The notes below the pieces were generated by a model. The model was given only the letters and a program-made list of their open reading frames with translations, ran no database searches and was not told where the DNA came from. This document shows, one piece after another, positions 42,553-51,233 of a stretch of DNA of 64,000 nucleotides; position 1 is the stretch's first letter, and each line of letters begins with the position of its first letter. Made by a program: the position numbers and the translations under genes. This DNA comes from Nocardia africana NBRC 100379 (GTDB taxonomy: Bacteria > Actinomycetota > Actinomycetes > Mycobacteriales > Mycobacteriaceae), in contig NZ_BDAV01000015.1 in assembly GCF_001612635.1 (NCBI RefSeq), positions 248,001-312,000 of the forward strand, written 5' to 3'.

Positions 42553-43575
42553 ATGGGTGCTGTGAAGACCAACGGAGACAACGATGACACGCGGTACAGC
42601 AGGGCCAACGCCTGGTGGAGAATGCCGCTGCGTGACCGCTGCCGCGGCCGCCCAGGCCGCAGTGGTGAGCGCACCCATGCCGCGACGACTGTCGAGCTAA
42701 TAGAGCATGATGTCCTGCCGTCGGCCACCGCCATCTGCGTGGCCGCGCTGGTGCAAAGCATGCCCTCCGGCATGTCGAGGTCGGTGCGGTCCGACCTTGC
42801 GCAGCTTGGCGAGTGGATCGGCGCGGTGACAGGCAGAGATGTCACTCTCGCCCCGTGGCGGACGAGCCCGTCGGCGCCACCAAAATCCGCGGCGCTGATC
42901 AGCGTCGACGGACGGATTGTCATCCGGTTCGACGCACGCCGGTCTGAGCGGCACTTGCTCCAGGACATCATGCACGAGGTGGGGCATGTGCTGTGCGGGC
43001 ATGTTGGGGGGCAGGCAGTCAGTGCTGGTCTGTTATCGGCCGGCTTGGACTTGGCGATGATCGAGGCGGTCGTTCAGCGTCATGCACTCGACGCCGAAGC
43101 CGAGCAAGAAGCTGAGCAGGTCGGGACTGCGCTGGCGCTGGCCAGCGGCCATATCCTCCGGCTCGACATGGCGGGCCTGCCTTGGCGATCGACGGCAACG
43201 GCCGAGTGGATCGCGGCGAGGAGAGCCAGGATCTTGAGGCCGATGTGGACGGACGTGACCAGTGCGTGCCCGGAAGTCTGTCTCGGCCCAATCGAACCGT
43301 CGGCACCGAACCGCTATGCGGCACACAGGATGTTGGTCGAAATCGAAGACGCTGTCATGACACTGGCGCCGCTGCTGGATTTGAACGCCGAGGACAGCGC
43401 CACCAGCCGAGCGCAATCGATCAGCGAAGCTCTCGTGCGCTGGCGGGCTGGGACCGTGACGTTCGTCGACGGTCCCAGCCCGTGGTGGCCCCATGACGAG
43501 GGGGCGGTGTTGGCCACGGCCCGGGCATGGACCCGGCTACCGGAACAGCGACAGGAGTCGCCCTCGGCGGCGTGA
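42553..43575 (+). CDS. ImmA/IrrE-like metalloprotease
   Basis: A zinc protease in which LLQDIMHEVGHVLCGH carries the H-E-x-x-H site (His about 140), the ImmA/IrrE arrangement. I take the ATG at 42553 with GGGGG upstream (340 residues); the frame is open from 42466. ImmA proteases cleave an XRE repressor to induce excision and transfer of conjugative elements. It converges with and overlaps by 39 bases the XRE gene at 43537, a compact ImmA/ImmR-like module. Confidence 0.72.
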   Translation: MGAVKTNGDNDDTRYSRANAWWRMPLRDRCRGRPGRSGERTHAATTVELIEHDVLPSATAICVAALVQSMPSGMSRSVRSDLAQLGEWIGAVTGRDVTLAPWRTSPSAPPKSAALISVDGRIVIRFDARRSERHLLQDIMHEVGHVLCGHVGGQAVSAGLLSAGLDLAMIEAVVQRHALDAEAEQEAEQVGTALALASGHILRLDMAGLPWRSTATAEWIAARRARILRPMWTDVTSACPEVCLGPIEPSAPNRYAAHRMLVEIEDAVMTLAPLLDLNAEDSATSRAQSISEALVRWRAGTVTFVDGPSPWWPHDEGAVLATARAWTRLPEQRQESPSAA

Positions 43576-44031
43576 CGTATGGGCACGCTCCGAGCTGGTG
43601 GCCACCACTGCCGACGGGGCGGTCATCACTGGAGCAGCCTCGTAGCTGCTGATCATGTCGCGAATGGTGTCGGTGTCGAGGTGACGCCACCGTTCGGCGC
43701 CCGCATGCAGCGCCTCCCTTTGCAGAACCTCTCCTTTGTCTCGGATCAGGATCCACAGTTGCATCAGCAGGTGGGCACGGGTGATCTCCGACTCGTCGTC
43801 CCCGAGCAGGTAAGACGGCTCTATATCGAACTCCGCGCACAGCGCTTCGGCAATATCTCGAGCGATGACTTGTGACTGTCCTGACCTGGCTGCGGCGATG
43901 GTCTGCGGATCGACGGTCTTTCCGAGGCGGTGTGACAGCGCGGCGGCGACGTCCTCGTTGCTGCGTTCGGGCTGATCGACGTTGTGCCGCAGTTCGAACA
44001 TCCTGTTGATCTTGGTCTGGAGCGTGAGCAT
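43537..44031 (-). CDS. XRE-family HTH regulator (ImmR-like), second gene of a pair
   Basis: Start taken at the ATG at 44031 (MLTLQTKINRMFELRHN) with GGGAGTAG upstream. The 164-residue product has an HTH region NEDVAAALSHRLGKTVDPQTIAAARSGQSQV and CAEFDIEPSYLLGDD. It resembles EspR-like or ICE repressor-type XRE proteins. The rest is helical, ending with an Arg-rich tail. It follows the larger XRE gene by 4 bases and is probably the partner cleaved by the ImmA-like protease. Confidence 0.75.
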   Translation of the reverse strand: MLTLQTKINRMFELRHNVDQPERSNEDVAAALSHRLGKTVDPQTIAAARSGQSQVIARDIAEALCAEFDIEPSYLLGDDESEITRAHLLMQLWILIRDKGEVLQREALHAGAERWRHLDTDTIRDMISSYEAAPVMTAPSAVVATSSERAHTSRRRGRLLSLFR

Positions 44032-44035
44032 GGGG

Positions 44036-44845
44036 CTACTCCCGTGTGCGTTCGGTGAACAGTGCAGTAAAGCGGGCGTCATCCTCGGCAGACAAGTCGT
44101 TGCTCGTGCCGAGCAGCCACCTCAGGTAGCGCAATTCGTCGAGATCCTTGTCGTTCTGTGTCACTGGCTCTCGTGAAAGTTGCGATGTGAGTACAGGTTT
44201 CGATATAGGGTCTAGCTCGACGCCATCGGCTTTGCGTCCTTCTACCTGAGCTATGACCCATGCCCGCAGCAACCGAGCCGAAGATCGGGCAATCTTTCCC
44301 TGGACGCTCGCCGTATCGGCATGTATGGCTTCCAGGGCACTTCGCATGGCTTGCGGGTCATTGTCCGCCACCGCCGAATCTGCGCGTTCTCTGAAGGCTT
44401 CGGCCAGCTGCTTGAGATCGCCCTCGGCTTCCATGTACTCGGTCAAGGCCTCCAGTGGCAGACGAACGGGATACTCAGCCAACGGTTCTTGCCCGAACGA
44501 TCGGCGCCGCCTCGGCACGGGCTCCTCGCCCCACCGAAACATCTTGTAGATGGCGCCCGGCTCGAACCGGTAGAACTGGTCGAGCTTTTCCCACGTGCTC
44601 ATGCGGCCGGGTACGCCATGCCCGTTCTCGATGCGGCTCAGGACCGGAATACTGACGATTCCGTCCGCGTCCTCGTGGCGCAGTCCGAGGCTGACCCGCC
44701 GCTTCTTGAGTTCCGCGCCGTATCGCTTCCATGTCTCCGGGTCGTGCGGGATGGCAGCGATGTCGGGGTCTGTGCGGTTGTGCCGGCGCGTGGACCGTAG
44801 CGGTGGTGATTCGTCGTCGACTGCGTCATCCCCTTGCGACTTCAT
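44036..44845 (-). CDS. XRE-family HTH regulator, first gene of a pair
   Basis: Start taken at the ATG at 44845 (MKSQGDDAVDDE); the open frame reaches 44932. The 269-residue product has a degenerate XRE HTH: RYGAELKKRRVSLGLRHEDADGIVSIPVLSRIENGHGV followed by TWEKLDQFYRFEPGAI. A C-terminal helical domain probably serves for dimerisation or ligand sensing. AT-rich palindromes lie upstream (44866-44926). It is divergent from the 37-residue peptide gene. Confidence 0.75.
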   Translation of the reverse strand: MKSQGDDAVDDESPPLRSTRRHNRTDPDIAAIPHDPETWKRYGAELKKRRVSLGLRHEDADGIVSIPVLSRIENGHGVPGRMSTWEKLDQFYRFEPGAIYKMFRWGEEPVPRRRRSFGQEPLAEYPVRLPLEALTEYMEAEGDLKQLAEAFRERADSAVADNDPQAMRSALEAIHADTASVQGKIARSSARLLRAWVIAQVEGRKADGVELDPISKPVLTSQLSREPVTQNDKDLDELRYLRWLLGTSNDLSAEDDARFTALFTERTRE

Positions 44846-44865
44846 ATCCGCAGAGTAGCAGAGAT

Positions 44866-44926
44866 GTTTATGAGATGAGATCAATGAACCTTGGCGAGCA
44901 CATAAATATCTACACGAAGATTTATG
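44866..44926. promoter_or_regulatory. AT-rich operator region before the XRE operon and peptide gene
   Basis: GTTTATG (44866-44872), CATAAAT (44901) and ATTTATG (44920-44926); the last two form a long imperfect inverted repeat. They resemble the GTTTATG/CATAAAC repeats before the xis operon at 32608. They could be sites where an XRE protein represses itself and the peptide. Confidence 0.5.
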
Positions 44927-45044
44927 TTGCAACGTAAATTTTGGCGGGTTACTGTTCGGATGTCAGCATCACGCGGCCCGGGTATCGCCGTATCGGCGAA
45001 CTGATCTCGTTGCCCGGCAACAGCTTTCGTGAAGGGAGGGACAT

Positions 45045-45158
45045 ATGGATATCTTGGCTCTGGCTCAGGCCGGCGCAGGCATCGTGGCCAACCTGGCATT
45101 CGCGGCCAATCAGGTGGCGAATCTGGTCGGCATCGTCGTGTCGCTGATTCCGGTGTAA
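45045..45158 (+). CDS. 37-residue hydrophobic peptide (small gene)
   Basis: It encodes MDILALAQAGAGIVANL and onward to VSLIPV, 37 residues, with no charged residue apart from Asp 2. The ribosome binding site AAGGGAGGG is seven bases before the ATG, one of the strongest in the window. A 10-base hairpin encloses the stop codon. The peptide is Ala/Val/Leu/Ile-rich with Asn and Gln on one face, like a membrane-active or leaderless bacteriocin-type peptide. I do not know its role. It lies between the XRE regulators and the next cluster. Confidence 0.6.
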   Translation: MDILALAQAGAGIVANLAFAANQVANLVGIVVSLIPV

Positions 45159-45168
45159 CCGGAATCAG
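45144..45168 (+). terminator. Hairpin across the peptide stop codon
   Basis: CTGATTCCGG pairs perfectly with CCGGAATCAG (45159-45168), with TGTAA (including the stop) in the loop. It is either a terminator or a translation-coupled structure. Confidence 0.6.
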
Positions 45169-45178
45169 ACGCGCCGCG

Positions 45179-45225
45179 CCCGGCCCTCGTGGCACTCCAC
45201 TGTGCATCCCCTCGCGAGGGCCGGG
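45179..45225 (+). terminator. Second hairpin after the peptide gene
   Basis: An 11-base stem, CCCGGCCCTCG with its complement, around a 25-base loop. Together with the previous hairpin it would end transcription of the peptide gene. The rest of 45169-45536 shows no gene. Confidence 0.5.
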
Positions 45226-45536
45226 TCCTGCGGCCGCTCCAACTATCAAACGGCCGACTTTGTTGCTGCGCAGGCGGTATGGACACCGGCCCACATCGCC
45301 GCAGTCGCCCTGATTTCAATGAGGCCGGGATTCGTATAGCCCGGCGACGACGTAAATCGTCGCAAGCCGGTGCTTCCCTCGATCAAATCCCCTGATTCTG
45401 CAGCGGCGCCGCTTCCACTCGTCCGTATCGCGACCGGCCACGCAGAAGTCATCCTCTTTCAGCCCTCCGCGCTCGCCAGGCGTTCCGCGCGCACTGCCGT
45501 TGAACAGCGCGTGGGCGACTCAGCCCAAGGAGTCTC

Positions 45537-46892
45537 GTGTATCCAATTGCCAGCCGCGACCACGACGACCGTGACACCGTCGCTTCCAGGGGCCGAGAGC
45601 GGCTGCGGAAGAGCCAGCTCGTCGACCACCGTCCGCTACACACCCGAATAACCAGTGATCGTTTGCGCCGCGGACCCGTCCGAGCGGTGGGTGTGGTGGC
45701 ATTCACCGCGGCGACAGTGTTGATGGCTTCGGCCTACGCTAACGCCGAACCGCCTGATGCGGGCCCGTCATGCCCCGATCTCTACGTGTTCGGTGTACAG
45801 GGCACGTCCGAATCGAGCCGCACCGCCGACCCGCAGTCGACGACGGGAATGGTCGGCCAGATCTTCGGCTCGATCACCCATGACGGAACGATCGGCTACC
45901 AGGAGATCGGCTACGACGCCGCGTTCGGCGGCGCGCCGGGCACCGGTCCAGGCCAGAGCACATTCACCGCCTCCGCGTCCGAGGCCGGGCAGAAACTGGG
46001 CGACGCCGCAACAAGCTTTCATGCTCAGTGCCCGGCAACCCGTATCGGGTTCGTCGCATTCTCCCAAGGTGCGGGTGTCGTGTCTGATTTCGCTCGTGAC
46101 GTCGGTGCCGGGCGTACCTCGATCCCGCCCGACCGCGTCGCGGGCGTCGCTGTTCTCTCGGACTGGACGAGGCCCCCTGGTGCAGAACCGATTCCTGGCC
46201 GGCCCGGCCAGACCAGCACAGACCCAGTTCCCGGAACCGAGGCGACCGCCAGCAGCCAAGTGCAGTTTCGACCCGTTCCCTCCACGGCCGGAATTGCCCC
46301 GAACATAGAAGATTTCGGTGATCTGACCGGGCACGTTGTCGAAATCTGCATCCCCGGCGACCTCTCCTGCGATGCTCCACCACACGCACAGCTCCTGCGC
46401 GCCGCAGGCGGAGTCGTCGCCCAGGCCGACCTCCACGACCCGATCGCCGCAGTCGGCACACTGGCAGCCACAGCCTCGGCAGCGGTATCGAACGCAGCCA
46501 CAACGGCAGTCCTCGATGACGTCCAGATCGATCAAGGACAGGTTAATTACCTTCCTGCGGAGACGATTTCGGCGCGCATCGCCGACGGCGCCGACCCCCG
46601 GAACGGCACCCCTACGCCGCAGCAACAGCAAGACGCGGCAGCCCGAATCGCCCAGGTCGCGGCTGCGGTCGCCGCAGACCCGCTGGGGCAGATTCCCCGG
46701 CTGGCCGGTCAGATCGGTGCCGCCATCGACGACAACCTCGCAGCCAACGCCGACTTGGCCAACCCGGCAACGCTGGCCCGCTATGCCGGTGTTGTAGCCA
46801 ACCACACCGGCTACGCCAACTCCGGCGACACCCAGCGTGTCGCGACCTGGCTCGACGCACTCTCGCACGACATCGGGCAGGCGGCACCATGA
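45537..46892 (+). CDS. Cutinase-like exported hydrolase, copy 1 (catalytic residues present)
   Basis: A 451-residue protein from a GTG with AAGGAG upstream. It has an unusual 50-residue basic N-terminus, a hydrophobic export segment (AVGVVAFTAATVLMASAYANA), and the cutinase fold. That fold shows CPDLYVFGVQGTSESS, the nucleophile elbow VAFSQGAGVVSDF (Ser about 175), CIPGDLSCDAPP with the acid, and NHTGYAN with the His. Long C-terminal helices follow. Cutinases cleave lipid esters outside the cell. Here it opens a long coupled gene set leading to conjugation genes, so it may help open the mycolate envelope; that is inference. Confidence 0.83.
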   Translation: MYPIASRDHDDRDTVASRGRERLRKSQLVDHRPLHTRITSDRLRRGPVRAVGVVAFTAATVLMASAYANAEPPDAGPSCPDLYVFGVQGTSESSRTADPQSTTGMVGQIFGSITHDGTIGYQEIGYDAAFGGAPGTGPGQSTFTASASEAGQKLGDAATSFHAQCPATRIGFVAFSQGAGVVSDFARDVGAGRTSIPPDRVAGVAVLSDWTRPPGAEPIPGRPGQTSTDPVPGTEATASSQVQFRPVPSTAGIAPNIEDFGDLTGHVVEICIPGDLSCDAPPHAQLLRAAGGVVAQADLHDPIAAVGTLAATASAAVSNAATTAVLDDVQIDQGQVNYLPAETISARIADGADPRNGTPTPQQQQDAAARIAQVAAAVAADPLGQIPRLAGQIGAAIDDNLAANADLANPATLARYAGVVANHTGYANSGDTQRVATWLDALSHDIGQAAP

Positions 46893-47827
46893 TGAACCCG
46901 ACTTTCCTCTACGGTCGCCCGAAACTCCCCGACCGCGTGTGCGCACCTAGACGAGCCGCAACAGCGCCGAACGACCCGCACACGGACGACGTGCTGCTGC
47001 GTCGCTCTATCCGAGCTGCGGCCACCGTAAGCCTGACCGAAGACGAATTCGTCCGCCGCGTCCGCGCGTCTGGAACGAAGCTGGAAGCTCACTTCGACCA
47101 CAGCGGAGTCGGTGGCCTCGACAGTGTCGGCGGGATCATCGGTTACACCGCACGATGGCGAGACCACGGGCTTCTCAAACAACCAGTCACCGACAAGGCG
47201 CTGTCAGCAGACACGCGCCTATCCGAACTGCGCTGTGGGTGGCGGACCGGGCCGGAGGCCCAGATGATGGCCTTGGCGCAATGGTCGCATCCGGGTGGAT
47301 GCCCGGTCGCCACTCGGGACACGATCCGCCTGACCGAACCGCGGCTGTGGGTGCGAGGACTCAACGACGCCTTCGATTTCCAGGCAGGCCTCCTGGAATT
47401 CCGGCCGCATGAGGCAGCTGCGTGGGCATGGGCGGGGGCCCGCCTGGCTGGTGTGACCGCACTGTGGGCACAACGCTTCGAATCCGGAGCAGGGCCGATT
47501 ACCGCCGCATCCGAAGTGCTCGCCATTTTGACCTGGCGTCCCCGCGCGCGACAGCGACCGACACACCCGGGCTCTGCCTGCGACCTCGGTCGCGCAGCCT
47601 ATGTCCTGGGCCACCTCGGGTCAACGGACACGATGCGCGAATGGCTGCTCTACGGCCAGATCATCGCCAGTATCCGTGCGGTCACCCGCGCCTGCCGCGA
47701 CCGAGGCGAGCTGAAGACCGCATCGGCATTGCAGCACACCGTTGTCCGCCCACTCATCCACGTACGCAACGCGTTCCAGACCGAGAGCGGTCTGTCCGAA
47801 TCCCTCGACGAGGGGCCGCGGCCGTGA
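46889..47827 (+). CDS. Unknown protein, possibly a mobilisation accessory
   Basis: Coupled by ATGA to the cutinase-like gene; 312 residues. The N-terminal part (LTEDEFVRRVRASGTKLEAHFDHSG, VGGIIGYTARWRDHGLLKQPVTDKALSADTRLSELRCGW) recalls the domain following the relaxase in actinobacterial mobilisation proteins, where a DFVxRxRxxG motif precedes V-x-GY and L-x-D-L-L-R. The similarity is weak and from memory. The C-terminal half is helical. It overlaps the next gene by 4 bases. Confidence 0.5.
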   Translation: MMNPTFLYGRPKLPDRVCAPRRAATAPNDPHTDDVLLRRSIRAAATVSLTEDEFVRRVRASGTKLEAHFDHSGVGGLDSVGGIIGYTARWRDHGLLKQPVTDKALSADTRLSELRCGWRTGPEAQMMALAQWSHPGGCPVATRDTIRLTEPRLWVRGLNDAFDFQAGLLEFRPHEAAAWAWAGARLAGVTALWAQRFESGAGPITAASEVLAILTWRPRARQRPTHPGSACDLGRAAYVLGHLGSTDTMREWLLYGQIIASIRAVTRACRDRGELKTASALQHTVVRPLIHVRNAFQTESGLSESLDEGPRP

Positions 47828-48561
47828 TCCGCACCGACAAACCCAGAGGCAGTGTGATCGCGCGAGGGCTGCACCTGTCGCCAGATAGGAAGGACCACCG
47901 AACGCGGCGAGTAGGGGCTGGTCCGGAAACACAGACCAGGCGGACAGGGGCCTACCCGTCGCCTGTCCCGGTCACGCTCAGGGATCTTCCATGTCACACC
48001 GTGTCGGCGGTTGTTGCGGCGCGATGCGTGTGCGGCGATGTCGAATGCGGCGTCGTGGTAGTAAGTTTCGGCGCCGACGGTGCGGTCGAGAGTGTCGGGC
48101 TGTGCGACCGACACCACCGCGTAGTGGTGTGTGCGATTTCCCCGCATGCCATCTCGGCCGTGCTGATCGTGGTCGGCTCCGTTCAAGCCGCGACGACCCA
48201 CATCTCGCTCGCGGACGCGATCGCCGAAAGCCTTGCCCCCATGGCGATTGTGGTCTCAGCGACGATCTACATGCCCACTCTGCGCAGTGGGCGATGGATG
48301 GAGCTGTCCGCCCAGGGAACGCTGGACGGAATTCTGGCACCGGCCTCTCGACATGCGTCGTGTCGGCATGGCGACTCATCCCGAGTAGGGAAACCTACGC
48401 AGGAAAGCGTGGGGATGCACCGGCTGCTGGGCGTTCGGTGCACCGAACTGGCCAGCGGGGAGTCCTGGGCATACTCGCTCGGGGACATCGACGGTTCCGC
48501 CGCCCCCGATTCGATCGGGGCCCGGTGGCGGAGCGTCGTGCGTGCGGGTGATGCGTCGTGA
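47824..48561 (+). CDS. Unknown protein with a possible zinc-binding Cys/His cluster
   Basis: Start taken at the GTG at 47824, overlapping the previous stop (GTGA). It encodes 245 residues. The middle has ARCVCGDVECGVVVVSF and later GLCDRHHRVVV, a Cys/His set that could bind zinc. A segment AVLIVVGSVQAATTHISLADAIAESLAPMAIVVSATIYM follows. I do not recognise the family. It belongs to the coupled gene set of the element. Confidence 0.55.
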   Translation: MIRTDKPRGSVIARGLHLSPDRKDHRTRRVGAGPETQTRRTGAYPSPVPVTLRDLPCHTVSAVVAARCVCGDVECGVVVVSFGADGAVESVGLCDRHHRVVVCAISPHAISAVLIVVGSVQAATTHISLADAIAESLAPMAIVVSATIYMPTLRSGRWMELSAQGTLDGILAPASRHASCRHGDSSRVGKPTQESVGMHRLLGVRCTELASGESWAYSLGDIDGSAAPDSIGARWRSVVRAGDAS

Positions 48562-48765
48562 ATGCCTCCCATCGGGGCGGTGGCGATCCCGGCAGCGATC
48601 GCGACCGGAATCGTCGGAGCCAACGTCGGCCTGGCCTGGTGGGCACACCGTCCCCGCCGGCCAGGGGAACGCGCGGAGCGGCCGACACGCCGGCTCTGCC
48701 AGTCGCCGGATCCGAACGCGGTGCGGCCCTCGGCAGTATCGGAGTGGGCAGGGAGCCGACGATGA
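48562..48765 (+). CDS. Small single-span membrane protein
   Basis: A 67-residue product whose ATG directly follows the previous TGA. One N-terminal membrane helix (MPPIGAVAIPAAIATGIVGANVGLAWW) is followed by an Arg-rich cytoplasmic tail. Its stop is overlapped by the next ATG (ATGA), so it is translationally coupled on both sides, which favours a real gene. Confidence 0.6.
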   Translation: MPPIGAVAIPAAIATGIVGANVGLAWWAHRPRRPGERAERPTRRLCQSPDPNAVRPSAVSEWAGSRR

Positions 48766-49874
48766 ACCCATACCGAACCCCTGATGCCAAGACCGGGGCC
48801 GTGATGTCACGAGTCCGCCAAGAGGAGTCGGCGCCCTGGGTCCTGGCCGACGCCACCTCGGATTCGACACCCACTGTAATCGCGGAAGGAGCACGGCCCC
48901 GTCAGCATTCCAGGTTAGGGCGGACCCGGATCTGCGTAAACCGTGCCGTAGAGGCCCAGATAGCCCAGACCGTGACGGCCTGCGCGGGCCAGAGCGAGCC
49001 ACAGGCGCGCACGATCTGGATGCCGAACGGTGTTCAGCTGCGATGTGTCACGACACCAGTGCTGGGGCCGGACAACGTTGTTCACGCTGTGCAGGCGTGG
49101 GCCGGAGCGCGTACGTTGGAGCCTCCGCCACGTCCGACAGTCGCCCCACTGACTTGGGATCCGTTCACGGGGGATGCTCGCACGACTGGCGCGCTGGAGC
49201 AGCTGCTCGACAGCACCTATTCCGGTAGCGGTGTGCGCACGATGCCGGATCTGATGCGGCACCTCGATCGGTTCGACGATCGCCTTGGGCTGCTGGCGCT
49301 GTTCGGGGATCGCGCGGATGCCAGGATGTGGTCGGGCGTTGCTGTGACCGCCGGGGCAGCGACGGGATGTCGTCGCCACATCCGCATAGTCGCGAGGCGA
49401 TGTGGACAGGGCCGGTCGTCGATCATCCGGGCGGTTGCGCACGACATCAGCGCCAGCGGGCCCGCAGTCGCACCGACACTGCCCGAGATGCTGTTGCGGC
49501 ACATCCCGGTCGCTGACCACCACGCGATCGCCGTGGTGGACCTGCGCACCGGCCTGATCCACGAATGGATCGTCCCCGGCGAGGGGATCTTGGCTCGCTG
49601 GGTCGGTGAACGGCCCCACCTGCATCCCGACGACAAACCCGTCATCTTCGATACCCGTCGTCGGTTACACGACGGAAAACGACGCTGCCACAACGCATTC
49701 CGGATTCGCTTCTCCGGCTCGAAGTGGCTGTACGTCTGTGCGTCATGGACAGCCTTCTCAGTTGGTCCGTGGCCGCAGGTGTTGCTCGACGTGACATCGA
49801 CGGCACCCGTGCCCACTTCCGTGGGCTCCGGTTCTAGCGCAGATTCCAGCATCGGACAGGAAGGCAGACGATGA
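48762..49874 (+). CDS. DUF5593/PAS-like sensory protein
   Basis: Start taken at the ATG at 48762 (MNPYRTPDAKTG) with GGGAG upstream; 370 residues. It shows WVLADATSDSTPTVIAEGARPRQ, LTWDPFTGDARTTGALEQLLD and DLMRHLDRFDDRLGLLALF, as in the DUF5593 GAF/PAS-type proteins of mycobacteria and nocardiae. A second PAS-like part follows (HHAIAVVDLRTGLIHEWIVPGEGIL). It is probably a signal-sensing regulator, but its ligand is unknown. It is coupled to the FAD gene at 49871. Confidence 0.6.
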   Translation: MNPYRTPDAKTGAVMSRVRQEESAPWVLADATSDSTPTVIAEGARPRQHSRLGRTRICVNRAVEAQIAQTVTACAGQSEPQARTIWMPNGVQLRCVTTPVLGPDNVVHAVQAWAGARTLEPPPRPTVAPLTWDPFTGDARTTGALEQLLDSTYSGSGVRTMPDLMRHLDRFDDRLGLLALFGDRADARMWSGVAVTAGAATGCRRHIRIVARRCGQGRSSIIRAVAHDISASGPAVAPTLPEMLLRHIPVADHHAIAVVDLRTGLIHEWIVPGEGILARWVGERPHLHPDDKPVIFDTRRRLHDGKRRCHNAFRIRFSGSKWLYVCASWTAFSVGPWPQVLLDVTSTAPVPTSVGSGSSADSSIGQEGRR

Positions 49875-51232
49875 GCGTACTCGGCGCCCCACGGAAGGGC
49901 ACAGCAGTGGTGATCGGCGGCAGTATTGCGGGGACGCTCGCCGCCTGGGCCCTGAGCGGATACGCGGAACTCGTCATCGTGGTCGAACGTGACTCCCTGC
50001 CCACTCGTCCCCGGTTTCGCAGTGGTGTCCCACAAGGCATGCACGCGCATCTGCTCCTGCCGGGCGGACTGTACGCGCTCGAAAGGATCATGCCGGGCAT
50101 TCGGGCGGAACTGCTCGCGGCCGGGGCGACCCCGATCCGTATGAGCAACGACCTGCGTTGGCTGACACCGGCGGGATGGCTCGCCAAACATCAACCCGAG
50201 GGCACGCTGTTGTCCTGCACGAGGCCGGTCATCGACCACGCCATTGGACGTCGCGTGTACGGCGAGTCTGGCCAGCAGTCGATTGATGGCACCGAGATCC
50301 GGTTCGTAGAGGGCGCTGAGGTCGTCGGGCTCGTCGGATCCCCTCGTGAAGTGACGGGCGTGCGAATCCGCCGACGGGGCAATGTCACCGAGTTCCATCA
50401 GCCTGCTGAAATGGTCGTGGACGCCTCCGGCCGCTCCACCAAGATGGCCCGGTGGCTCACCGAGATCGGATGTGTCCCGATCCCGACCAAGACAGTTGAT
50501 CCGGGTGTCGCCTATAGCACAAGGATCTTTCACCGCCCGCCCGGCATCCGCGACTTCCAGGCGCTCTACATACAAGCAACAGCCACGCAACCGTGGACGG
50601 GCGCCCTGCTGCCGGTGGAGGACGACCGGTGGATAGTGTCCCTCGGCGGAATGCGCGGGCACGAACCAGAGCCGGGCCCAACCGGGTTCGCGAAGATGTT
50701 GGAACAGTTGCGTTTACGGGCGCCGGTGTTCACCGACACAGTCGGTGGCGCAGTCCCGGTCGACGACCGGGTCCACGGCATGCGCCCGGGCAGCAGTGTC
50801 CGCCACGCTTACCATCATCGCTCCACCCCCGCTGGGCTCGTCGGCATAGGTGACGCGCACACGAGCGAGGACCCTGTCTACGGCCACGGCATGACCATAG
50901 CGATCAAATGCGCGCTGGCTTTGCGGGCGGCAGTGCGCAGCCGCGGCGGTATCGGTCACAGTGCCGCCCGAGTTGCCTGCCGTCGGATCGGTGCGGCCTC
51001 CTTCGATTCTTGGCTGATGGCTGCAGCTGAGGACATCCGTTATCCAGGCACGACCGGCGGACCATCGGGCCGCAGTCTGGCTGTCGCACAACGAGTTCGG
51101 GATCGAATCCTGAAGCGGGCGACCGTCGACGCGACGGTCGCCGCGGCCTTCGAACAGACGGTGTCACTGCGGCGGCGTACCGCGTTGCTGCGCCCCGACG
51201 TGCTGCTGTCGCTGTCGGCAGGAGATCGTTGA
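49871..51232 (+). CDS. FAD-dependent oxidoreductase/monooxygenase
   Basis: A 453-residue flavoprotein coupled by ATGA to the previous gene. The dinucleotide motif is TAVVIGGSIAGTLAAWALSGYAELVIVVERD. The DG-type motif is MVVDASGRSTKMARWL, and the second FAD motif is GLVGIGDAHTSEDPVYGHGMTIAIKCALAL. It belongs to the FAD-monooxygenase class related to polyprenyl-phenol and geranylgeranyl reductase enzymes. The substrate is unknown. It is the first of three redox genes carried in the element. Confidence 0.82.
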   Translation: MSVLGAPRKGTAVVIGGSIAGTLAAWALSGYAELVIVVERDSLPTRPRFRSGVPQGMHAHLLLPGGLYALERIMPGIRAELLAAGATPIRMSNDLRWLTPAGWLAKHQPEGTLLSCTRPVIDHAIGRRVYGESGQQSIDGTEIRFVEGAEVVGLVGSPREVTGVRIRRRGNVTEFHQPAEMVVDASGRSTKMARWLTEIGCVPIPTKTVDPGVAYSTRIFHRPPGIRDFQALYIQATATQPWTGALLPVEDDRWIVSLGGMRGHEPEPGPTGFAKMLEQLRLRAPVFTDTVGGAVPVDDRVHGMRPGSSVRHAYHHRSTPAGLVGIGDAHTSEDPVYGHGMTIAIKCALALRAAVRSRGGIGHSAARVACRRIGAASFDSWLMAAAEDIRYPGTTGGPSGRSLAVAQRVRDRILKRATVDATVAAAFEQTVSLRRRTALLRPDVLLSLSAGDR

Positions 51233-51233
51233 G

